NCBI GenBank assembly: GCA_001564135.1
Contig: LKNH01000181.1
Span: forward strand, 1-5,561
Origin: Halobacteriaceae archaeon Tc-Br11_E2g27
Lineage (GTDB): Archaea; Halobacteriota; Halobacteria; Halobacteriales; Haloarculaceae
Direction of reading: 5' to 3'
Length of the DNA stretch: 5,561 nt
The notes under the pieces are model-generated. The model worked only from the letters and a program-made list of their open reading frames with translations. It made no database searches and was not told the DNA's origin. Made by a program: the position numbers and the translations under genes. How positions within the stretch are numbered: the first letter of the stretch is position 1; each line of letters begins with the position of its first letter. Shown in pieces: positions 1 to 5,216 of this stretch.

Positions 1-871
1 CGCCGTTACACCAAAACAGGCGAACAGTTTCGCCGGTTTCGGCGTGAAGTGGTCCATACTCACCATCTTCAACGAATCGTCCGACTTCGCCGTTGAACAG
101 AACGTAAGTAGGGTCCTCGCTTGCTGCAGAGTCACCATCCCAGCGGTGATGTCCCTCTTCGCCTGTGTCTCCATCGGTGTAGAGCTCGTGTTGGCCGAAG
201 TAGAACTCTCGGTCGACCTCAGGGAGGCCATCCTCTGGCTCGACAAGGATGGTTCCGAACATGCCTGTGGAGATATGGTGGTCGTGTGCTCCGGGGGCAC
301 AGTGATAGATGTGTGCGCCTGGATATTTGGTCTGGAACTCGATTTCGACTGGTCCCTCACCGGGGGCAATAGTCGTATCGACTGCACCGCCACCAGGACC
401 GTAGGTTGCATGGAAGTCGACGTTGTGAACGTCTACGTTGAGGTCTTCCGGAACGTCGAAGGTGAGATGAATTGTATCACCTTCGCGAACACGAATCATC
501 GGACCGGGAACGGTCCCGTGGTCCACTGATGAACCGGGGACGTCTCCGGCGAACATCATCATGTCGTGGGTCACACCCGGCTCAATCTCGACAGTGTGCT
601 CTTCGGTCCACAGCTCTATTTCGTGACGGCGTGGTTCGTCCCAGTCAACCGGGTCTGGGACATCTGTTGGGTCGAGTGCAACGGTGTCAATGTCTGGTTC
701 TTCTGCATCCGCTAAGCTGTCTTCGTTATTTTCATTGCCACCGTCGTCGCCATCGTCATCACCGTTTTCATCGCCACCAAGGCAACCGGCTAGCGCTGCT
801 GTCCCACCTGCACCGAGGGCCGCGAGTACCGTTCTCCGGTTCGAGTTTCCGAATGTCGTTTTCTGGGTCAT
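1..871 (-). CDS. nirK: Copper-containing nitrite reductase NirK (Tat lipoprotein, class II type), 5' part, cut by the left edge
   Basis: NirK reduces nitrite to nitric oxide in denitrification. The start is the ATG at 869-871; 290 codons are present and the frame runs off the left edge. Seen: a twin-arginine signal (RR at residues 12-13), then a hydrophobic stretch ending in the lipobox LAGC with Cys30, so it should be exported folded and lipid-anchored. An Asp/Gly/Asn/Glu-rich linker covers about 34-58. The first cupredoxin domain carries HNVDFH (149-154): His149 is the type 1 Cu ligand, Asp152 the catalytic Asp and His154 a type 2 ligand. YHC (189-191) gives type 2 His190 and type 1 Cys191, and HISTGM gives type 1 His199 and Met204. 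The Cys-to-His spacing (seven residues between) and the following GTILVEPEDGLPEVDREFY match the AniA-like class II pattern rather than class I. The second domain begins before the edge (VRLFWCNG). The third type 2 His should lie in the missing part. It is divergent from the copper ATPase. Confidence 0.93.
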   Translation of the reverse strand, partial: MTQKTTFGNSNRRTVLAALGAGGTAALAGCLGGDENGDDDGDDGGNENNEDSLADAEEPDIDTVALDPTDVPDPVDWDEPRRHEIELWTEEHTVEIEPGVTHDMMMFAGDVPGSSVDHGTVPGPMIRVREGDTIHLTFDVPEDLNVDVHNVDFHATYGPGGGAVDTTIAPGEGPVEIEFQTKYPGAHIYHCAPGAHDHHISTGMFGTILVEPEDGLPEVDREFYFGQHELYTDGDTGEEGHHRWDGDSAASEDPTYVLFNGEVGRFVEDGEYGPLHAETGETVRLFWCNG

Positions 872-888
872 CTTAGCTCACATATGCC

Positions 889-913
889 TCTTTATTGCCT
901 GTACCCATATACC
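889..913 (-). promoter_or_regulatory. Candidate nirK core promoter
   Basis: Read on the minus strand, GGTATATGG (913-905) centres about 38 bases before the nirK ATG. A second AT-rich element, CAATAAAG (897-890), centres about 22 bases before it. The first would give a transcript with a leader of roughly 10 bases, the second a nearly leaderless one; both arrangements are common in haloarchaea. There is no convincing Shine-Dalgarno sequence before this ATG. Which box is used cannot be decided from sequence. Confidence 0.4.
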
Positions 914-946
914 ACCACAGAGAGTCCAAAAATACGAGAGTCTACT

Positions 947-961
947 CCGAACATGTTTCGG
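947..961. promoter_or_regulatory. Inverted repeat CCGAA-N5-TTCGG, candidate operator between nirK and the Cu ATPase
   Basis: CCGAACATGTTTCGG is a perfect 5-base inverted repeat around a 5-base spacer, and it contains the core GAACATGTT seen at two other non-coding places in the window. It lies about 34 bases upstream of the nirK TATA-like box on the minus strand, and 7 bases before a TTATAAA element (969-975) read on the plus strand. As I recall it, the proposed NarO cis element of haloarchaeal denitrification genes is a semi-palindrome of CGAAC and GTTCG half-sites four bases apart. The site here is similar but one base shorter, so NarO is only a candidate. Confidence 0.45.
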
Positions 962-1026
962 GTATTAGTTATAAATGCCTGGTTTTTACAGGTGGTGAGT
1001 TATACAGTGGTTGGATTTTACATTTC

Positions 1027-1040
1027 CCGTTGGACAACGG
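1027..1040. promoter_or_regulatory. Perfect dyad CCGTTG-GA-CAACGG next to the ATPase TATA-like box
   Basis: Two 6-base arms flank a 2-base centre. The dyad ends three bases before TTTATAC (1044-1050), so it covers the position where a BRE or a transcription-factor site would lie for the plus-strand promoter. A metal-responsive or anaerobic regulator could bind here. If transcription starts further upstream, the same bases could instead form a small RNA hairpin with a four-base loop. The regulator is unknown. Confidence 0.4.
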
Positions 1041-1043
1041 TCG

Positions 1044-1050
1044 TTTATAC
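1044..1050 (+). promoter_or_regulatory. Candidate TATA box for the copper ATPase transcript
   Basis: TTTATAC is the TATA-like element nearest the ATPase. With usual archaeal spacing, transcription would start at about 1072-1075, leaving a leader of some 46-49 bases before the ATPase ATG, or starting almost on the ATG of the 7-codon ORF. Other TATA-like elements on this strand, TTATAAA (969-975) and TTATAC (1000-1005), would give longer leaders. Confidence 0.4.
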
Positions 1051-1070
1051 CCGTACAATGTCGAGGAGGT

Positions 1071-1080
1071 GAACATGTTC
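1071..1080. promoter_or_regulatory. Perfect 10-base palindrome GAACATGTTC, second copy of the shared motif
   Basis: This palindrome lies 122 bases from the related copy at 949-958 and falls at the predicted transcription start of the ATPase, where a bound protein would be expected to repress. It overlaps the ATG of the 7-codon ORF, so part of its symmetry (CATG) is forced by that codon if the ORF is real. Its function as an operator is inferred only from recurrence and position. Confidence 0.4.
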
Positions 1081-1098
1081 GGCTACACTGTTTGGTAG
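1075..1098 (+). CDS. Possible 7-codon leader ORF (MFGYTVW) with perfect Shine-Dalgarno
   Basis: AGGAGGTGA (1064-1072) is a full match to the complement of the haloarchaeal 16S rRNA 3' end, and the GGAGG core lies five bases before this ATG. The ORF reads MFGYTVW and stops with TAG, 22 bases before the ATPase start. The ATPase itself has no clear Shine-Dalgarno sequence, so translation of this short ORF could deliver ribosomes to it or control it. Against this, if transcription starts from TTTATAC at 1044, the ribosome site would lie outside the mRNA. No product function is proposed. Confidence 0.3.
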   Translation: MFGYTVW

Positions 1099-1120
1099 TG
1101 TGAGAATAGATGAGTAGATA

Positions 1121-3652
1121 ATGAGCGACTGTGAACTCTGTGAGTTAGCGACTCCTGACCCCCCAGTTACCATTGATGGGGTTGCTGGAGAGTTCTGTTG
1201 TCAGGGATGTGCAGAGGTTTCACGGGCACTCGGAGACGTCGAGAGGGATGAAACAGAGGTTCTAGAGCAAGCATCCACCAATCAGGAACCGGTACCCGAT
1301 GATGCAGCCGAGACATTTCTCGCAATTCAGGGGATGCATTGTAGCACCTGTGAGGCATTTTTTACGCTTAAAACTGACCGGTTGGATGGCATCTACCAGA
1401 TTGAGGCGAATTATGCGATGGAATCAGCGCGGGTGAGCTATGACCCTGAGCGTGTTGACGAGGAGGATATCCCAGACCTCCTGACCGGCCAGGGATACAC
1501 TGCCCATTTTCGTGAGTATGACGGGTCCGGGGAAGCACAGGCCGCTATTCGTAGTCGCCGCCAAAAAACGCTCGAACGACTGTTTATCGGCGGTTTTTTC
1601 TCCGCATTGACGATGCCGTGGTATATTTTTGCGCTGTATCCTAGCTACGTCGGTATTGAAACAGGACTGCTCGATGTCGATACGACCACCTCCGCAGGCG
1701 TATACGTCCCACTCGTCATTATTGGGCTTTTTACCACAATTGTACTGTTTTACACGGGATTTCCAATTCTCAGGGGGGCCTGGGTAAGTCTCACCACCGG
1801 CCATCCGAACATGGATTTACTGGTTTCCGTTGCGGCCCTCTCCGCGTACGCTTACAGTACTGTAGCTATCGCCGTCGGGAGCACGACAATTTATTACGAC
1901 GTGACTGTCGCAGTCGTCATGGTTGTGACGATAGGCCGGTTTTATGAGGGTGGCATTCGGTCGCGAGTCACTGACGAACTCACCGCGGTGACGGCGGCTC
2001 GAGTGAGCGAGGCGACGAGGTTGACTCAAACTGGCCGTGAAACAGTATCAGTTGATAAGCTTACGCCAGGTGATGAAATCGCCATCCCACCGGGAGAACC
2101 CGTGCCCGTTGATGGAACCGTTGTTGACGGTGTTGCTGCTGTGGATGAGTCCGTCTTAACAGGCGAATCGCTTCCGGTGACAAAAAAGCCAGGGGATGGC
2201 GTCGTCGGTGGTGCAACGGTGACCGACAGCGCGTTAGTCGTTGAGGTTGGTCCAGACGCCAGCAGCACGACGGATAGAATCGCTACCGCGCTCTGGGAAA
2301 TACAGAGTGCCACATCCTCCGTCCAACGGCTTGTTGATACCCTTGCAACGATATTCGTCCCCCTGGTCCTAACGCTAGGAATCACTGTCGCTGCCTGGCA
2401 GTTGGTCGTCGGTAATGCTCTAGCCGGGGCCTTGCTTATTGGATTGACAGTTATTATCGTTTCCTGCCCCTGTGCGCTTGGGCTTGCATCCCCGCTTGCA
2501 ATCTCTGCCGGACTCAGGGATGCACTCTCTCGCGGCGTTGTCATCGTCAACGAGTCGCTGTTTGAGGTAGCACACGATGCTGAAACGCTCGTATTCGACA
2601 AGACCGGAACGCTCACTGCAGGGGAAATGACCGTTACGTCTGTAGCCGGTAACGGGCAAAGCCTCCAGTTGGCAGCGGCGGTGGAACGGTTTTCCAGCCA
2701 TCCTGTCGCCGATGCAGTTCTCGATGCAGCGACAAGGACCGATGTGGTCTCGGGTGAGAGTGCCCCAATGACAGATGGAGGCGTCAAAGCCGACGCACTC
2801 TCCAGTGAGGGTGACAGCGTCAGTGAGAGCACAGGAGCCACGAACACGGAGGACAAATCAAAAGAGCCACCTGAAAAGTCAGGAGTTGGCGGCCTGCCCG
2901 ATGCAACAAACGTGACACGCCATCCCGGAGAGGGGATTTCCGGGTGTGTCGACGGAGAGCGTATCGTTGTCGGCACGCCCTCGTTTGTTGCTGCTGAGGT
3001 TGGCGAGCTGCCGGACCACCTCAAAACCGACCGGGCGGAAATCGAAACACGCGGTGAGCGCGCAATTGTGGTCGGTTGGGACGGGCAGTCCCGCGGAGTT
3101 ATCGGTGTTGGCGACAGCGAGCGCGATGGGTGGGACAAAGCGCTTGAAGCATTTGCCGACCACGAGGTTGTTGTCTTGACTGGGGATGACGGTCCTGGTG
3201 CTGACCAGTTCCGGACACACGATGCCGTCGATACGGTGTTTGCCGGCGTTCCCCCAGATGGAAAAGTCGAAACGATTCGACGGCTGTCCGAGGCCGGGCC
3301 CACCGTTATGGTCGGCGATGGAACAAACGATGCCCCCGCCTTGGCCGCGGCAGATCTCGGCATTGCGATGGGTGATGGGACTGCCCAAGCCGTTGATGCA
3401 GCGGATGTCGTCATCTCGGACAACGACCTCCGAGCCATTGAGGATGTCTTTGACCTCGCTGAGGGGACACGTCGCCGGATTCATGAAAATATCGGTTGGG
3501 CCTTCCTCTACAATGCGATTGCAATCCCGCTTGCTGCGGCAGGGATGATTAACCCCCTGTTTGCCGCAGTCGCGATGGCTACAAGTAGCATCGTCGTCGT
3601 CATGAACTCCCGTCGCCCGGTCGTTCCAGAACAGAACGATAGTAGCCACTGA
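1121..3652 (+). CDS. copA: Cu(I)-translocating P1B-type ATPase, FixI/CcoI/CopA2-like
   Basis: An 843-residue membrane pump that couples ATP hydrolysis to outward transport of Cu(I). The ATG at 1121 is chosen because TAG at 1115-1117 closes the frame just upstream. Order: a Cys-rich module with CELC (4-7) and CCQGC (26-30); a heavy-metal domain with GMHCSTC (71-77); about four helices between 153 and 275; actuator TGES (347-350); helices at about 408-455 with the metal site CPC (449-451); phosphorylation motif DKTGT with Asp493; nucleotide domain with HP (527-528) and GEG (603-605); GDGTNDAP from 732; last two helices with YN (797-798) and MATSS (819-823). CPC, YN and MxxSS together mark the Cu(I) (P1B-1) subgroup. 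The first Cys module resembles the extra N-terminal domain of FixI/CcoI pumps, which feed copper to cuproenzymes rather than mainly detoxify. An acidic, Ser-rich insert covers about 543-594. Divergent from nirK, so copper supply to NirK is a reasonable inference. Confidence 0.96.
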   Translation: MSDCELCELATPDPPVTIDGVAGEFCCQGCAEVSRALGDVERDETEVLEQASTNQEPVPDDAAETFLAIQGMHCSTCEAFFTLKTDRLDGIYQIEANYAMESARVSYDPERVDEEDIPDLLTGQGYTAHFREYDGSGEAQAAIRSRRQKTLERLFIGGFFSALTMPWYIFALYPSYVGIETGLLDVDTTTSAGVYVPLVIIGLFTTIVLFYTGFPILRGAWVSLTTGHPNMDLLVSVAALSAYAYSTVAIAVGSTTIYYDVTVAVVMVVTIGRFYEGGIRSRVTDELTAVTAARVSEATRLTQTGRETVSVDKLTPGDEIAIPPGEPVPVDGTVVDGVAAVDESVLTGESLPVTKKPGDGVVGGATVTDSALVVEVGPDASSTTDRIATALWEIQSATSSVQRLVDTLATIFVPLVLTLGITVAAWQLVVGNALAGALLIGLTVIIVSCPCALGLASPLAISAGLRDALSRGVVIVNESLFEVAHDAETLVFDKTGTLTAGEMTVTSVAGNGQSLQLAAAVERFSSHPVADAVLDAATRTDVVSGESAPMTDGGVKADALSSEGDSVSESTGATNTEDKSKEPPEKSGVGGLPDATNVTRHPGEGISGCVDGERIVVGTPSFVAAEVGELPDHLKTDRAEIETRGERAIVVGWDGQSRGVIGVGDSERDGWDKALEAFADHEVVVLTGDDGPGADQFRTHDAVDTVFAGVPPDGKVETIRRLSEAGPTVMVGDGTNDAPALAAADLGIAMGDGTAQAVDAADVVISDNDLRAIEDVFDLAEGTRRRIHENIGWAFLYNAIAIPLAAAGMINPLFAAVAMATSSIVVVMNSRRPVVPEQNDSSH

Positions 3653-3706
3653 AAGTCAATGCGCACCCGATCACACGCAGGCTGTTCGATCGCTGTGTAA
3701 ATCGTT

Positions 3707-3895
3707 TCAGTTGTTACTATCATCTGACCGTTTTTCGGGTGGCATGGCCAACAACCCATACAGAAACAGCATCAACACCGGTGCCAGCACAACTACCGAG
3801 AGTACCGGGGAGACCGGGTAGTACGAAAATACTACGCTGAGCGAAAGGCCGAGTACCATTCCCGAACCGAGTGCCACCGACCGTCGGTCCACCAT
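3707..3895 (-). CDS. Small two-helix membrane protein of unknown function (62 aa)
   Basis: Not a family I recognise. From the ATG at 3893-3895 the product has 62 residues: a short basic start (MVDRR), a hydrophobic stretch at about 8-25, a turn containing YYPVSP, a second hydrophobic stretch at about 32-51, and a charged tail (PPEKRSDDSNN). An in-frame TTG at 3913 would add six residues, but ATG 3895 is preferred because TTTTAC (3923-3918 on this strand) lies about 26 bases before it, which suits a leaderless transcript. It follows the broken gene upstream by 45 bases and is convergent with the copper ATPase, with 54 bases between the two stops. It could be a small accessory subunit of a membrane complex, but nothing in the sequence shows that. 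Confidence 0.6.
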   Translation of the reverse strand: MVDRRSVALGSGMVLGLSLSVVFSYYPVSPVLSVVVLAPVLMLFLYGLLAMPPEKRSDDSNN

Positions 3896-3917
3896 ACACA
3901 GGTCTCGCCTCAATGAC

Positions 3918-3924
3918 GTAAAAG
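3918..3924 (-). promoter_or_regulatory. Candidate TATA box for the 62-residue membrane protein
   Basis: Minus-strand CTTTTAC centres about 26 bases before the ATG at 3895, the spacing expected for a leaderless haloarchaeal transcript. This supports ATG 3895 over the upstream TTG, and suggests the gene can be transcribed independently of the broken gene before it. Confidence 0.35.
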
Positions 3925-3940
3925 CGTGAGGGAAATGTCG

Positions 3941-4345
3941 TCAACGAATCGTGAAGCGACCAGTTAACACGCCGATACAGACGACCGCCGGTGGGATATG
4001 CAGGATTGCTAGGGCCGTAACCGCACCGACAGTCGCATCATCGTCAAACACGAGCAATGCAACATCCGGAATAAACGATAGCAACAGTACGACCACAACC
4101 AAGCGAACAAAGGTTCGCTCGGGCTTATTCGACCGGCGAGTTACCACCCCATAAACGACCGTTGCCCCGACGACTCCGATTGTTGTCCAGAGTGTCACGG
4201 GCGGATATGCGAGATGGTCGTACGTTGCGACTAATTCCAATTATAAGATAATCGTGAGGAAAAGGTAGTTGAGAAACAACGAAAGAGCAACCGCCAAGCC
4301 GCCGCGCACGGCGAGTGTGCGTGTGGTCAGCCTATTGTTAGACAT
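3941..4345 (-). pseudogene. DUF6069-like small membrane protein interrupted by an in-frame TAA
   Basis: From ATG 4345 the frame reads 34 residues (MSNNRLTTRTLAVRGG, then a hydrophobic helix ending TIIL), meets TAA at 4243-4241, and continues in the same frame for 99 codons to TGA at 3943-3941. The downstream part starts with TTG as its first codon after the stop and carries YPPVTLWTTIGVVGATVVYGVV, RTFVRLVVVVLLLSFIPDVALLV and VGAVTALAILHIPPAVVCIGVL, three more hydrophobic segments. Together they make a four-helix protein of about 134 codons. From memory the pattern resembles the haloarchaeal DUF6069 family (function unknown); this is not verified. The simplest view is a single nonsense change in an otherwise intact gene. 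Re-initiation at the adjacent TTG or a sequencing error would also explain it. No Shine-Dalgarno sequence is seen before ATG 4345. Confidence 0.65.
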
Positions 4346-4370
4346 CGTAGTTTCATATTTGGCGGATGGA

Positions 4371-4380
4371 AATATGTATC
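4371..4380 (-). promoter_or_regulatory. Candidate TATA box before the interrupted membrane gene
   Basis: Minus-strand GATACATATT centres about 30 bases before ATG 4345 and would give a leaderless or nearly leaderless transcript. It lies in the 78-base gap after the 229-residue gene, just beyond that gene's T-run, so the two genes may be separate transcription units. Confidence 0.35.
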
Positions 4381-4394
4381 CTGGTATTGGGGGC

Positions 4395-4400
4395 AAAAAA
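4395..4400 (-). terminator. T6 run, candidate terminator of the 229-residue membrane gene
   Basis: On the minus strand six T residues follow the TAA stop (4426-4424) by about 24 bases, with no clear hairpin. Archaeal transcription often ends in such T-runs, so this is a plausible intrinsic terminator. Confidence 0.4.
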
Positions 4401-4423
4401 CGGGTCTTTGTCTCCTGGGAGGG

Positions 4424-5113
4424 TTACCGAATTGGCTCGATAAACCGTTGCAACCGGTCACCATCAGCATCCCGGAACGTAACAGTGACTTCCATCCCTG
4501 TCCGGGTATCGGCAGCATCCGCCCTGTCAAACTCTACCTCAAAGGGGTCTTCATGCGATTCGGCCAAGAGTTCCCCCTCAGCTTCAACGGTCACGTGGTC
4601 GATGCCCTCTGCCCCCTCTACATGACAGGTAACAAGGTCCTCCTGTGTTTCGGTATCACAGACCAGATTGCCACTCACGCTGGTCCCTTCACCGCCGACG
4701 AGGTCCGAGGAGAACTCAAGCATCATCAACGACGGCGTAAAGGCCCCAAAGAGGATGACGAGGGTAAAAAACACCGTCAAATTGAGTTTCCCCGAGTTCC
4801 TGGAGAATTTGCGGGCGATAGGATGGTTTGCCGTCCGTCTCAACCGAATTGTGACCGGAACGACGACAAGATGTGTGAGTGGGCCCCACAGGATAAGAAG
4901 AAAGCCATAGGCCATCACGTACGTAAGGAATCCCCATTCCGGCCGGACCGAGAGGACGACTGCGGCACCCATCCAGGCGAAGCCACCCAGGAAGACGAGG
5001 GCCCCGCTTTTGAGCCACCGCCATGTCGGTGTATTTGCATAGTAGACGCTCAAGAGGTCACGCCAGGCTTGCTGTACGTATCGGTTCAGTGTCGTTGTCG
5101 CGTTCAATGTCAT
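4424..5113 (-). CDS. Three-helix membrane protein with a C-terminal ectodomain, function unknown (229 aa)
   Basis: I do not recognise the family. The ATG at 5111-5113 (MTLNATT) is chosen; the longer frame would need a TTG at 5188 and adds a poor, Pro/Cys-containing extension. Helices are seen at about 36-56, 62-88 and 111-133. The loop between helices 2 and 3 (about 89-109) is rich in Arg and Lys and should be inside, so the C-terminal part from about 135 faces outside. That ectodomain is acidic and appears beta-rich, with Cys152 and Cys163 ten residues apart, which could form a disulfide or bind a metal; the segment DHVTVEAEGELLAESHEDPFEV suggests an immunoglobulin-like or bacterial-surface-like fold. 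The GAACATGTTT motif shared with the nirK region lies 41-50 bases before its start. It follows the partial gene to its right by 103 bases. Confidence 0.75.
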   Translation of the reverse strand: MTLNATTTLNRYVQQAWRDLLSVYYANTPTWRWLKSGALVFLGGFAWMGAAVVLSVRPEWGFLTYVMAYGFLLILWGPLTHLVVVPVTIRLRRTANHPIARKFSRNSGKLNLTVFFTLVILFGAFTPSLMMLEFSSDLVGGEGTSVSGNLVCDTETQEDLVTCHVEGAEGIDHVTVEAEGELLAESHEDPFEVEFDRADAADTRTGMEVTVTFRDADGDRLQRFIEPIR

Positions 5114-5153
5114 TGTCGTAGTGTCGGTGAAGAGTGGGGGAATACCTGCTGGG

Positions 5154-5163
5154 GAACATGTTT
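5154..5163. promoter_or_regulatory. Third copy of the shared motif, GAACATGTTT, upstream of the 229-residue membrane gene
   Basis: It is identical over ten bases to the copy at 949-958 in the nirK/ATPase intergenic region. On the minus strand it lies about 8-10 bases before a weak TATA-like GTATTC (5145-5140), which itself centres about 29 bases before ATG 5113. An activator bound directly upstream of a weak TATA box would be consistent with this spacing. The regulator is unknown. Confidence 0.4.
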
Positions 5164-5216
5164 GAGGTCGATGCCACAGTATCGCCAAATCGGAACGCGG
5201 TCAGAGCCGACGGTGG

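Noticed and set aside
44..876. Plus-strand frames over the left end, including Arg- and Ser-rich ones
   Set aside because: They overlap nirK in antisense, whose copper-ligand motifs and signal sequence establish the minus strand as coding.
978..992. Inverted repeat CCTG-N7-CAGG in the intergenic region
   Set aside because: Four-base arms around a seven-base spacer are expected by chance at this length and it has no further symmetry.
872..1120. tRNA, CRISPR array, insertion sequence ends or attachment sites
   Set aside because: No repeat-spacer pattern, cloverleaf, transposase fragment or terminal inverted repeat was seen here or elsewhere in the window.
2026..3438. 470-codon open frame on the minus strand inside the ATPase gene
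   Set aside because: It is antisense to an unmistakable P-type ATPase; its Ser/Pro/Thr/Ala-rich composition is what the complement of GC-rich codons gives, and no motif is visible.
1121..3652. Zn/Cd (ZntA-type) specificity for the ATPase
   Set aside because: CPC together with the YN and MxxSS signatures in the last helices is the Cu(I) pattern; ZntA-type pumps have a different helix 8 signature.
5114..5188. Upstream TTG start extending the 229-residue protein by 25 residues
   Set aside because: The extension is Pro/Cys-containing and unlike the rest, needs a rare TTG start, and would run through the candidate promoter and the GAACATGTTT site.
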